NCBI RefSeq assembly: GCF_032335695.1
Contig: NZ_JACTOJ010000001.1
Location: 62,001 to 126,000 of the forward strand
Direction of reading: 5' to 3'
Source of the DNA: JACTOJ01 sp032335695
GTDB taxonomy: Bacteria; Bacillota; Clostridia; Clostridiales; Clostridiaceae
DNA: 64,000 bases
A program made the translations under genes and the position numbers. The stretch's first letter is position 1. Every line of letters starts with the position of its first letter. Under the pieces are notes generated by a model. The model was not told where the DNA came from. It was given only the letters and a program-made list of their open reading frames with translations, and made no database searches. This document shows positions 24,401 through 32,736 of the stretch, piece by piece.

Positions 24401-26982
24401 TCATCTTTGTTTACTATTGGAGTATTGCTACTATCACTTCCTGTTACTCCTAAATAATAAATACTTCCATTTGCAGCGAAATTGTAAAGGGAAGTAACCT
24501 TCATCAGTGAATTTTGATCATATAGGGGACTATCCACTATAGCTTCTTGCTCCCAATTGCCGTAAAAACCCATGTAAGGCATTACTAAATTGGGATTGCT
24601 GCCATCTGTGCTGTTAATCTTAACATAACCTTCTACATAGTTGTTTTTATTAAAATCAGCAGGCAATTTGATGTTTACAGTAACAGTTTCACTGGAATTG
24701 GCTTTAACAGTTACTTTATTTTTATCAAAGCTCATAACGGAATCCTTGATAGCTGTTTCTTGTACCAAATCATTGCTGGTTACTTCTGTAAGAATTCCTC
24801 CATTAGCTAAAGAGAAAGTAAGATCTTTATTGGAGTAATTCTTTAAGTTTATTTTGAAGGATGTATTGTCACCTATTTCTTTTAAGGAAGCTGCAGCTTT
24901 TCCATCACTATATGTAGCTATTACATTATTTTTAATTGCATCTTCAATCTGAATAAGGCCTGCACCTTGTCTTCTAGGAGAAATAGGAACTTTGTTATTA
25001 TATTTGTCATAAACTGTCTTAGAGGTGTTCATGGCGGTATTTTTAATAAAGGCTATCTTATCTCTTGAAGCAAGATTTTTATCTTTAATACCTTGTAATA
25101 TGAGAGCTTCAGATCCTGAAACATTAGGTGCTGCCATGGAAGTACCGCTCATAGTTTGGTAACCATTATTGTTTGCTAGAGAATATATATCTCCTCCAGG
25201 AGCAGTTATTTCAGGTTTAAAGTCAAGACTTGAAGTAGGTCCCCAAGAAGAATATTGAGACATATCTCCAGCATCTGGATTAACTATATGAAACTTTTTA
25301 CCAGTTGGTTCAAAACTGAAGGTTTTATTACCTTTATTTATGGAATCCATTATTGAAATTCCATCTCTGTATCCAATGCTTATAACAGAAGAACTCACAA
25401 GATTCTGTATATCCATTGCCATTGGAGCATCCCAACCAGCTTCATTATTAAAAATTATTACTGCATCTGGTCCAGCCCAAAAAGCATTGATTACTTTTTC
25501 AAAGAAAGTTATATCACCTCGTTTTACTAAGGCTATCTTACCATTAAGTCCACCAAAAGGATATTTCTTAAAATCTTCATCTGTACCAAGGCCACAGTAT
25601 ACAACTTCCTTAGATGAAGATAATTGAGATATATCAGTTACACCAGAAGCTGCTTGGTAGGCAGTGGTTTTTACGGTTCCATCAGCAGAGGTGATTTTAA
25701 GTCCATCAAAGGTAATATTGCTATTTTCATAGGAAGCTACGGATAAAGCATCATCAGCCACTGCTGGATTTCCTACGGTGCTTGTATCCTTTAAGCCAAG
25801 CTTATTTAATGGCTGACTCCAAGAACTTGTTGTAGTACTTGTTTGACTGTTACCTGCTGAAACTACACATAACACTCCAGAATCAGTGGCATTTTTTATA
25901 GCAGCTTGTTCTGGATCGTTAGAATCAGTGACTCCAGCATTTGAGCCTAAGCTCATATTAATAACATCTGCACCTAATTTAACTGAATCTTCTATAGCTG
26001 CAATTATGTCATCTGTGAAAGCACTACTGCTTAATTGTGAATTATTGCTGAAAACTTTCATGTCAAGCAGCTGGGCTTCAGGAGCTACCCCTCTTATGGC
26101 ATTTCCAAGGCTGGCAGCTGCTTCATCTCCATTAGCGGCTATTATACCAGCTACGTGCATACCGTGCATTACACCAGTGGTATCTACTACGTTAGTATTA
26201 TTATCTGCATAGTTATATCCGTACGGAACTTTGTCTGTAAAATATTTTCCGTGATTAAATGAATTTATTTTTTCTTCCACAGTTTTTTCAGTAAGCTTTA
26301 AATTTGATTTGTCTATGTTCTGCAAATCCTTATGAGTATAATCAATTCCTGTATCAATTACGGATACAACCATTCCATTACCTTTATATCCATAGTCTTT
26401 CCATACATTGTAAGCTTGAGTAATTTCATTAGATGATTCCATAGATGGAGTGAAGGATTGTACTTCTGTGACAGATTTTACTCCATCTAAAACACTTAAT
26501 TTTGGAATATCAGATTTTTTTACTTGAATGGAGATTCCATTAATTAAATATCCAAAAGATCTAATTACTTTAGTCTTTGTTATTGATTGTATTTTGTCGA
26601 TTATATCACCTTGTTGCTTTTTTACAGCTTGCTCTATATTTTGAGATGAAGAGCTTTTTAAAGTTTTAGAATCCTTAGAATTAATTTTGCTTACAGCAGG
26701 TGCTTGATTAAATTGAATTATAACTCGTGTAAGCTTATTTTCGTCAGAGTCCTTAGCTGATTTGTTTTCATCAAGAGCCTTGCCATATTTATTTACAGCA
26801 TAAGAGTTTAACTTATAGTTACTTTGCTGGTTCATCATGGCCTGTATAAGTTTAGTTTTTAGTTCCTCATCGCTTAAGCTTGAAGCCATTGCTTTTTCAG
26901 GTAGCAAGGTAAAAAGCAAGGATAAAGCTAAAAAGCTGGATGCAAATTTGGACAGTAATTTGTGTGAAAATTTCTTTTTCAT
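21430..26982 (-). CDS. Giant cell-wall-anchored S8 subtilisin-like protease
   Basis: An 1850-aa exported protease. Visible parts: signal peptide (1-33), inhibitor I9-like propeptide (about 85-180), catalytic D210 (VIDTGIDYTH), H276 (GMHVAGI), oxyanion N378 and S615 (SGTSMAAP), with a PA insert at about 450-560. Then come an Fn3-like segment, many Ig/bacterial repeats that start with phrases such as TAPIVTVSG and TAPEINVTGAEDGK, and finally a Ser/Thr linker, LPKTG sorting motif, hydrophobic helix and KKKK tail for sortase. This is the C5a-peptidase/lactocepin layout. It should digest extracellular proteins at the cell surface. A facing HTH gene and a palindrome cluster suggest tight control. 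Confidence 0.95.
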   Translation of the reverse strand: MKKKFSHKLLSKFASSFLALSLLFTLLPEKAMASSLSDEELKTKLIQAMMNQQSNYKLNSYAVNKYGKALDENKSAKDSDENKLTRVIIQFNQAPAVSKINSKDSKTLKSSSSQNIEQAVKKQQGDIIDKIQSITKTKVIRSFGYLINGISIQVKKSDIPKLSVLDGVKSVTEVQSFTPSMESSNEITQAYNVWKDYGYKGNGMVVSVIDTGIDYTHKDLQNIDKSNLKLTEKTVEEKINSFNHGKYFTDKVPYGYNYADNNTNVVDTTGVMHGMHVAGIIAANGDEAAASLGNAIRGVAPEAQLLDMKVFSNNSQLSSSAFTDDIIAAIEDSVKLGADVINMSLGSNAGVTDSNDPEQAAIKNATDSGVLCVVSAGNSQTSTTTSSWSQPLNKLGLKDTSTVGNPAVADDALSVASYENSNITFDGLKITSADGTVKTTAYQAASGVTDISQLSSSKEVVYCGLGTDEDFKKYPFGGLNGKIALVKRGDITFFEKVINAFWAGPDAVIIFNNEAGWDAPMAMDIQNLVSSSVISIGYRDGISIMDSINKGNKTFSFEPTGKKFHIVNPDAGDMSQYSSWGPTSSLDFKPEITAPGGDIYSLANNNGYQTMSGTSMAAPNVSGSEALILQGIKDKNLASRDKIAFIKNTAMNTSKTVYDKYNNKVPISPRRQGAGLIQIEDAIKNNVIATYSDGKAAASLKEIGDNTSFKINLKNYSNKDLTFSLANGGILTEVTSNDLVQETAIKDSVMSFDKNKVTVKANSSETVTVNIKLPADFNKNNYVEGYVKINSTDGSNPNLVMPYMGFYGNWEQEAIVDSPLYDQNSLMKVTSLYNFAANGSIYYLGVTGSDSSNTPIVNKDDIAFSPNGDGKYDTVGGILYLLRDAKNLKVDIVDKKTNKVIRQVYNKYDLSKNTLEEFNSENSSITVLNNGYWDGTIYNTSTGKYETAPEGEYIYRITSSVNGDSSKAQTLDLPVKLDVTAPIVRIKNLVKHTDSKGINSYELQWEASDNLSGLNTTIVKYSTNGQVYSINGSDIKFENGLYKANIYFPEGTKSEIKLSVMDYAGNVSVDTKKLSDSSITNVNLFNLSDGTFYNETNLSDGKYIIKGSISSNIEKLTINGKDAGVKDNVLSYAADVKEGVNNFDIIGYDSEDNEVYNQNISVNFDFTAPQITITSPSTTEDNAYVTDSGSVIIKGTLKEANLNEFYAEYDSPYVDEDGNFTCEVDGLESGLNKVQLIATDYAGHASIQYVYVRYETDDEHFNINFDNLTSYSVVSKSDVTDGTYVIKGSVNHRPGEFKINGSEVEIKDDLTFEAPVKIKEGSNSISVYAVDDEENDSKIIYDWGYKILYDATAPKLSLDIPLAKADGKIYTNKDSILIKGQISDNYYGYTLSIDGDTVMNIGSGGAKENNLDRSFEKNVSLKPGENQISVNALDAFGNSTDILIPVVLDQTAPIVTVSGVENGKIYNTDVTPKATSNKNSAITMLLNGKKYDGSPITKEGKYVLSVSAVDLAGNESAPVIDSFTIDKTAPEINVTGAEDGKKYSTVVLPSVNANESSKISMTLNGKAYNGTYIDQKGDYNLVITAEDAAGNISTKIIKFSIIELLKAEDSKIYDSITGSADKNVTVTLGSSTILSSQLLESIAGMDKQISFTVAAPKGYISPTVTWSFNAKDFDKTLIKDIDLSLNASSPYAEEILKADKTAQILSFKYHGALPSPASIKVKADKNAVKDNKTFLYYYNPDKKASELIKGSNADGSWNVDKDGFVTFTIDHCSDYFLSASDLTNKPTASDTNTKTGTDSSTSVVNSNTSTVNSSKTQLPKTGVFLDENILEAVGSLFIASGAAFVWKKKK

Positions 26983-27009
26983 TTTCCCCCTCCAATAAAA
27001 TATTAGTAG

Positions 27010-27094
27010 CGTTAAAATAAATTTTATGTTAAAATTATTTTAACGTTAGAAATATTTTAATGTAACTTTTGAATTTTTGCAATAGTTAAAATAA
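27010..27094. promoter_or_regulatory. Cluster of GTTAAAATAA sites before the subtilase gene
   Basis: A perfect inverted repeat, CGTTAAAATAA (27010-27020) and TTATTTTAACG (27035-27045), is followed by a weaker inverted site (ATTTTAATGT, about 27054-27063) and another direct site (AGTTAAAATAA, 27085-27094... within 1-2 bp). All lie between the divergent subtilase and HTH genes. It looks like an operator for the adjacent HTH regulator. Confidence 0.55.
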
Positions 27095-27241
27095 ATAAAA
27101 AGAAAAATTTATATTTTTTATACTATTTGAGTTAATTTTTTTAAAATTGATAAATAATGGAGAAGATTTATATATGGTAAAGTTATGTTATAATATTTTT
27201 AGACTGACGATTCGGGAAGAAGTATAATAAAAGAGGTATAT

Positions 27242-27805
27242 ATGGAAAAAAGAAAAATATTGACTACTATTGATGAGATAAGGGCATATAATGATCCTTA
27301 TAGATTAAAAATATTTGTTGAATTCTCTAGATTCGGAGGACCTGCTACCTGCAAGGAAATAGCAGATATATTAGGGGAGGTACCTGCGAAAATTCACTAT
27401 CATATAAAGAAAATGGAGAAAGCAGGAATTTTAGTATTAGCTTATACAAAAAATATAAATGGGATCATAGCTAAATATTATGAGCCAGCTGCTGAAATAA
27501 TTACTGTTGAAAATCCGTATCTTGATGATAATTCAAGAAAGCTAATGACAAGCGAAATATCAAAAACCTTGGAAAAAGTATTTAATAATGCTAAGGATAA
27601 ATTTATTTCTGAATATGAAAAATGTGAGAGCGAGGTTAATAATGAAAAATATAAGTATACCTGTATGCTTTCAGAACTTTATTTTACAGAAGAAGAGGCA
27701 AAAGAACTGCTAAAGCTTGTAGATAAAGCAAAAAATAGAAGTAAAGAAGATAGGAAAGAAACAAATGCGTATAGCTTTTTTATGTCTTTTATAAGAACAA
27801 AATAA
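27242..27805 (+). CDS. ArsR-like winged-helix regulator
   Basis: A 187-aa protein with an N-terminal winged helix (about residues 10-80; DPYRLKIFVEFSRFGGPATCKEIADILGEVPAKIHYH is the helix-turn-helix region) and a long charged helical C-terminus (about 85-187), probably for dimerisation or ligand binding. It resembles the HTH_20 group of ArsR-type repressors but has no metal-binding cysteine cluster. It is divergent from the giant subtilase and is its likely regulator. The start is ATG 27242; the ribosome site (AAAGAGG) is moderate. Confidence 0.8.
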   Translation: MEKRKILTTIDEIRAYNDPYRLKIFVEFSRFGGPATCKEIADILGEVPAKIHYHIKKMEKAGILVLAYTKNINGIIAKYYEPAAEIITVENPYLDDNSRKLMTSEISKTLEKVFNNAKDKFISEYEKCESEVNNEKYKYTCMLSELYFTEEEAKELLKLVDKAKNRSKEDRKETNAYSFFMSFIRTK

Positions 27806-27846
27806 TATCATAAATTGTGAAATGCAGCGTTATAAACCAAAGCTCC

Positions 27847-27885
27847 GTTTTAAATCAGTGTCAAAAATCAACACTGATTTAAAAC
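27847..27885. repeat. Type B palindromic repeat, solo copy
   Basis: Arms GTTTTAAATCAGTGT and complement (15 bp, perfect) with a 9-nt loop, flanked by GCTCC and AGAGG, which resemble the GGCTCT ends of the composite elements. It lies between two convergent genes and may have been adopted as a terminator. Confidence 0.8.
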
Positions 27886-27902
27886 AGAGGGATAAAATTG
27901 GA

Positions 27903-28286
27903 TTAAGCATCATAATCTCGCTGAAAGGAAAGATATCTGGTTCCTTGAAATGTCAATTTGCCTCTATCACCTTCAGCTAGCATCCCAAACTCATTTCCTC
28001 TTACTCTAAATTCTATTCTGCTGCCGCTTTCTACTTGAAAGGTAATATAGTAAGTTGTGGAAGTAGTTTCATGGCTGCTTATCCCATCTTGATTTGTGTG
28101 AGAAGTAGTAGAAGTATTAGTCCTTTTAGCAACTAAATTTGCATCTACAGTCAAGACAGGCTGCTTATTATTATATTTCCATTCACCGATGGATTTAACA
28201 ATAGTGAATAGAAAGAAGAATATTACAATTACAAAACCTATAAGTATAATGCTAGGAACTATTGAAAACATTATATCCGAGTTCAT
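27903..28286 (-). CDS. DUF2500 domain protein
   Basis: A 127-aa membrane-anchored protein. One N-terminal helix (about residues 8-32; IVPSIILIGFVIVIFFFLFTIV) is followed by a beta-rich domain with the DUF2500 features: VLTVDANLVAKRTNT, YYITFQVESG and EFGMLAEGDRGKLTFQGTRYL. The function of this family is unknown. Start ATG is preceded by TGGAGGTG. It is a single gene with a type B repeat at its 3' side. Confidence 0.88.
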   Translation of the reverse strand: MNSDIMFSIVPSIILIGFVIVIFFFLFTIVKSIGEWKYNNKQPVLTVDANLVAKRTNTSTTSHTNQDGISSHETTSTTYYITFQVESGSRIEFRVRGNEFGMLAEGDRGKLTFQGTRYLSFQRDYDA

Positions 28287-28360
28287 ATTTCACCTCCATA
28301 TGGTACTATATACATTAATTGTAATATGAATAATTTTAAAATTCAATCTATTTCTCAGGG

Positions 28361-29251
28361 CTATAATAAGGCTGTAAACTGTTCTTTGGTAAAATCATAA
28401 AATTCTTTAGAGGCGTTTGATAAATAGCGATTTTTTAATCTGCCTATAAATAAAGTTCTCTTATAATTAATATCTTTTATAGATATTGCTAGTATATTTT
28501 TTCCAAAAAGCACATTTAATCTTTTCCAGGTTAACTGAGGAATAAAAGATATTCCAAGTCCCAAACTAATCATTTCACCAAGAGTCAAAGTGTCGTTGAC
28601 TTCAAAAGCTATATTGGATAACATATCATGATAATTTAAAAATTCATCTATCATTTTTCTAGATTCATATTCAGAATTCATTACTATAAGATTTTCAGAT
28701 TTTAACTCTTCTAGGCTGAAGAATGCTTTATTTAAATATTTACTGGTATTTGGAACTAAAACTAATATTTCTTCTTCTAATATAGGCTCCAACAGTATAT
28801 TTTCATCTGAAAAAAAAGTGCTGGTAAGACAAAAGTCAAATTTTCCATCTATAAGATTATCATATACTTCTTCTATTGAATTTTGAGTAAGCTTTACTAT
28901 TACATCTGGGTTAGATTTTTTAAATTCAGCCAGGATGTAAGGCATCAAGCTAGTGCTGGAGGTAGAGATGCTTACTGTGGATTTTTCTTTTTGTGATAAG
29001 TCTTTTATTTTTCTTTCAGCTTCCTCTAATTCCTTAAAGGAGCGCTTAAGATGTTCTAATAATATAAGACCGTATTCATTTAATTTGATTTGCCTTCCAA
29101 TTCTATCGAATAATTTTGTACCCATATCACCTTCCAGACGTGATATTGCTCTGCTTAAGGCGGGCTGAGTGATGTGTAATTTTTCAGCAGCCTTTGTCAT
29201 ATGCTCTAATTTTGCAACAGTTTCAAAATATAATAATTGCTGAAGCTCCAT
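28361..29251 (-). CDS. LysR-family regulator
   Basis: A 296-aa LysR regulator: winged helix in residues 1-60 (LEHMTKAAEKLHITQPALSRAISRLE) and a periplasmic-binding-protein-like effector domain from about 90 to 290. It is divergent from the M28-like gene with a 120-bp AT-rich intergenic region, and LysR proteins usually control the facing gene. The effector is unknown. ATG 29251 follows AAAAGGGG. Confidence 0.93.
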   Translation of the reverse strand: MELQQLLYFETVAKLEHMTKAAEKLHITQPALSRAISRLEGDMGTKLFDRIGRQIKLNEYGLILLEHLKRSFKELEEAERKIKDLSQKEKSTVSISTSSTSLMPYILAEFKKSNPDVIVKLTQNSIEEVYDNLIDGKFDFCLTSTFFSDENILLEPILEEEILVLVPNTSKYLNKAFFSLEELKSENLIVMNSEYESRKMIDEFLNYHDMLSNIAFEVNDTLTLGEMISLGLGISFIPQLTWKRLNVLFGKNILAISIKDINYKRTLFIGRLKNRYLSNASKEFYDFTKEQFTALL

Positions 29252-29371
29252 AAATTTTTATCCCCTTTTATGATTTTAATGTAATATATATATGATTTAT
29301 TATATATTTTTAGTTATTATATATAAAGGATATAATTAAGATATAAACAAATTATTTGAGAGGTAAGGAAA

Positions 29372-30775
29372 ATGGATTTTGAGAAACTAGTTGATAAGGA
29401 TGAAGTATTAAAGAATATGCAATTCATGAATTCTCTTGGTGCGAGACTCACAGGAAATAAAGCTCATAAAGCTTTTATTTCTCATTTAAAAATGCAGGTA
29501 GAGGCCTTGGGATTAAAAACCTTTGAGGATACTTACAGATTTGACAGATGGGAAGAGAAACGGAGCTCTATTATAATTGATGATACTGAAGAAATAAAGA
29601 TAGCTTCTGCTTTTCCTTATTCAGGATATACTTCTCAGTCAGGAATAAAAGGAGAGCTTATATTAGTTAAAAATAATAGGAGAGGCTTTAAAAAAGCCAA
29701 TGGGAAGATTGCTGTAGTAAAGATAAAAAGCAGAAGAATTCCTCATTCTATAGTGTTTAATAAAAGGGCAGCTGTTCCAGAGGGAATTAAGCTTCCTAAA
29801 AATTATGGAGGTGCAGTATTAACAAGTTTTATAAATTCACCGAAGTTAAGCGAAGCAAAGAGGTTGGGAGTAAAGGCAGTGATATGCATTTGGAGTGGAG
29901 AAGAAGATGAAATGGTAGAAGGAAATTATTTGCCTTTTACAGAGGATTATAAAGACCTTCCAGCTCTTTGGATTAACCATACTGAAGGCAAAAAAATTGA
30001 AAAAGCCGCCGAAAATCATAAATTGGCTGATTTAATATTAGAAGCGGAGCTGGAGAAAAATGCGTCCACAGAAACCTTTTATACTATTTTGGAAGGAGAA
30101 AACAGAAAAGAAGCAATAATAGTTAATACTCATACTGATGGTACAAATTGTGTTGAAGAAAATGGAGCTTTAGCCCTTATTGAAATGATAAAGGTTCTGA
30201 AAACTATGAAGTTAAAGAAGTCTATTATATTTGTTTTTGCAACAGGACACTTTCGTATACCATCAATAATACAAGGAAAAGGTCAAGCTACTAAAAGATG
30301 GTTAGAAGATCATAGAGAGCTTTGGGATGGTATTGAAGGACATATAAAAGCTGTTGCTGGAGTAACTTTAGAGCATTTAGGCTGCAGTGAATGGGGAATT
30401 GCTGATGGAAAATATACTAAATTAAATGATGTAGATTTTGAACTTTGCTACACTGGCAATTCAATAGTAAATGAAATATATTTAAAAGCTTTAGAAGGCA
30501 GAAAAAATGTTAGAAGTATATGTCTCAGACCACATAATAAGATACATTTTGGAGAGGGGCAGCCTTTATTTGATGCAGGAATTCCAGATATAGCGCTAGT
30601 TCCTGGGCCTAATTATTTGTGTGTAGTAAGTAAAAGCGGCGAAATAGAAAAATTTAATTTTGAGCTTATGTATGAGCAAATTATAACTTTTATAAAGGTT
30701 ATATTAATGCTTAATGGTACTGAAAGTTCAGAATTAGGAGAAGGTGATAAATACTCCTTTCTAATTTCTATATAA
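29372..30775 (+). CDS. M28-like zinc-peptidase-fold protein with PA domain, altered active site
   Basis: A 467-aa soluble protein without a signal peptide. The region at about residues 100-235 resembles a PA insert, and the rest an M28 aminopeptidase fold. The first metal site is seen as NTHTDGTN, and a late His in PHNKIHFGEG. The usual second ligand DN is replaced by VEENG, and the conserved catalytic EE is missing: the place reads FVFATGHF. It belongs to the atypical HTDG-VEENG branch, whose chemistry I cannot state. Peptidase activity is therefore uncertain. Divergent from a LysR regulator. Confidence 0.7.
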   Translation: MDFEKLVDKDEVLKNMQFMNSLGARLTGNKAHKAFISHLKMQVEALGLKTFEDTYRFDRWEEKRSSIIIDDTEEIKIASAFPYSGYTSQSGIKGELILVKNNRRGFKKANGKIAVVKIKSRRIPHSIVFNKRAAVPEGIKLPKNYGGAVLTSFINSPKLSEAKRLGVKAVICIWSGEEDEMVEGNYLPFTEDYKDLPALWINHTEGKKIEKAAENHKLADLILEAELEKNASTETFYTILEGENRKEAIIVNTHTDGTNCVEENGALALIEMIKVLKTMKLKKSIIFVFATGHFRIPSIIQGKGQATKRWLEDHRELWDGIEGHIKAVAGVTLEHLGCSEWGIADGKYTKLNDVDFELCYTGNSIVNEIYLKALEGRKNVRSICLRPHNKIHFGEGQPLFDAGIPDIALVPGPNYLCVVSKSGEIEKFNFELMYEQIITFIKVILMLNGTESSELGEGDKYSFLISI

Positions 30776-30968
30776 AATAAACATAGACAGCATAATAAAT
30801 CACTAAAAATTATAAAAATTTACAGCTAATTATACCAATATATTTCCTAATATTCTTATTATATAATATTTCGGTAGCAGGGCTAGATAAATTAACTTTT
30901 GCTGTAAAGGTTTGCAAAAGCGATGAAGGACCTTGTTAAATTATATAAAAAGAAGGGGAGATAAATTA

Positions 30969-32693
30969 ATGAAAAAACTAAAAAAAATAGTGATGTCTGC
31001 AGTAGTAAGTATGCTAGTTTTTTCTACTTGTTCTTTGTCAATGGTGGGATTGAAGACAGAAGCTAAAACAAAAGAATCATCGAAGATTACTGCATCTCAA
31101 CAGTATGCAGAGGACATGCAGCCTGGATGGAATTTAGGTAACAGCTTTGATTCCTTTGATACAAATGGAGACAAGGGCGAAACTTCCTGGGGAAACCCTG
31201 TGGTAACTAAGAGCCTTATCGATAAAATAAAAAGCCAGGGCTTTAAAAGTATACGTATTCCTTTTACAAGTGTAATGCGTACAGGTGTGGCACCAACATA
31301 CACTATTGATCCTGCTTTTTTAGCCCGTTATGCGGAAGTGGTAAAATGGGCATTAGATGATGGCTTATATGTAATGATAAACTTGCACCATGATTCCTGG
31401 AGCTGGGCATCAGCAATAGGCTCACCTTCAGATAACGGGGCATCTCTAGAAAAATATAAAGCAATATGGACTCAGCTTGCTGATTATTTCAAAAATTATT
31501 CTAATAAAGTGTGCTTTGAATCTTTGAATGAGCCACAATTTTATACAGGAGATACTTCTAACCAAATAAAAATTCTTGAACAGGTAAACAGTGCTTTTTA
31601 TAATATTGTAAGAAATTCAGGAGGTAAGAATGCTGCCAGAATGCTTGTTTTACCTACTTTAAATACTAATGACAGCGATGATAGATGCGAATCTCTATAT
31701 AATACTATAACCTCACTTAAGGATAAAAATATAATTGCAACCTTCCATTACTATGGATACTGGCCCTTCAGTACTAATATAGCAGGTTCCACTACTATGG
31801 ACAGTACAGTAACATCAGCACTTGATGGAGCCTTTGACAGAATGTATAATCATTTTACTGCTAATGGAATAGGTGTAATATGCGGTGAATATGGGTTGCT
31901 AGGCTTTGATAAATCTGAGGATACTTTAGAGCATGGAGAAATGCTAAAATATTTTGATTATATAAATTATTATGCTAAAGCAAAGAAAATTACTTTAATG
32001 CTTTGGGATAACGGAAATATTCTTAATAGGAGTAATTTAACTTGGTACGATCAATCCTTATATGACACCATAAGGTCATCTTGGAAAGGAAGAAACTCCT
32101 ATTCTAGCTCTGATAGAATATATGTGACAGATGCAAGCAAAGCACAAGATATTTCTACTGCTATTATTTTGAATGGAAATAAGCTGAAATCAATACACAA
32201 TGGAGATAAAAAACTAAAATTAGGCAGGGATTATACTTACAGCAATGGAACCGTAACCTTTAAAGGAAGTTATATAAATAGTTTAATTACAAATTCTTAT
32301 GGAGTAAATGCTACTTTAACTATAAGATTTTCTCATGGAGCCGATTGGACCGTATATATAAATCATTATAAGACTCCAACTTTAGCTTCAGCTGATGGAA
32401 CTACCAGCGGCTTTAATATTCCAGTAAGCTTTAATGGTTCCAGATTGTCTACATTGGAGGCTATGTATACAGATGGAAGCGGTGCGGGACCACAGAATTG
32501 GACTACCTATAAGGAATATAATTATGCTTTTAAGGTTAATTATGATTTAAATCAGGTTACTATGACAGATAAATTCTTTGCTGAAACAAAGGATGGAACG
32601 ATCCTATTAAAGCTTCATTTCCAAAGCGGAGAGGTATTGCAGTATAATATAATAAAAAATGGAACTTCTGTAACAGGAACTTTGGAAAATTAG
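30969..32693 (+). CDS. Secreted GH5 endoglucanase with X2 and CBM46-like modules
   Basis: A 574-aa exported glycosidase with a signal peptide (about 1-32, cleavage near TEAKT). The GH5 catalytic domain (about 40-380) has HHDSW, the acid/base Glu in ESLNEPQ and the nucleophile Glu in ICGEYG. An Ig-like X2 module (about 385-475; YVTDASKAQDISTAIILNGNKL) and a C-terminal CBM46-like module (about 480-574) follow, as in Bacillus Cel5B, a GH5_4 endoglucanase or xyloglucanase. There is no dockerin, so it is not cellulosomal. ATG 30969 sits after AAGGGGAG; the upstream in-frame start at 30933 lies before that site. Confidence 0.93.
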   Translation: MKKLKKIVMSAVVSMLVFSTCSLSMVGLKTEAKTKESSKITASQQYAEDMQPGWNLGNSFDSFDTNGDKGETSWGNPVVTKSLIDKIKSQGFKSIRIPFTSVMRTGVAPTYTIDPAFLARYAEVVKWALDDGLYVMINLHHDSWSWASAIGSPSDNGASLEKYKAIWTQLADYFKNYSNKVCFESLNEPQFYTGDTSNQIKILEQVNSAFYNIVRNSGGKNAARMLVLPTLNTNDSDDRCESLYNTITSLKDKNIIATFHYYGYWPFSTNIAGSTTMDSTVTSALDGAFDRMYNHFTANGIGVICGEYGLLGFDKSEDTLEHGEMLKYFDYINYYAKAKKITLMLWDNGNILNRSNLTWYDQSLYDTIRSSWKGRNSYSSSDRIYVTDASKAQDISTAIILNGNKLKSIHNGDKKLKLGRDYTYSNGTVTFKGSYINSLITNSYGVNATLTIRFSHGADWTVYINHYKTPTLASADGTTSGFNIPVSFNGSRLSTLEAMYTDGSGAGPQNWTTYKEYNYAFKVNYDLNQVTMTDKFFAETKDGTILLKLHFQSGEVLQYNIIKNGTSVTGTLEN

Positions 32694-32700
32694 ATATAAA

Positions 32701-32736
32701 ATTAATTACGCCAGTGTATTTACTGGCGTAATTAAT
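32701..32736. terminator. Bidirectional terminator
   Basis: Perfect 15-bp arms ATTAATTACGCCAGT and complement with a 6-nt loop lie between the GH5 gene and the convergent histidine kinase gene. Confidence 0.85.

Noticed and set aside
21430..26982. Prophage or mobile origin for the giant protease
   Set aside because: No integrase, attachment site or composition shift is visible; the gene has a matched regulator and terminator.
30870..30968. c-di-GMP (GEMM) riboswitch upstream of the GH5 gene
   Set aside because: Fragments such as GGTAGCAGGG and GCAAAAGC recall GEMM, but the ordered conserved blocks and receptor loop are missing.
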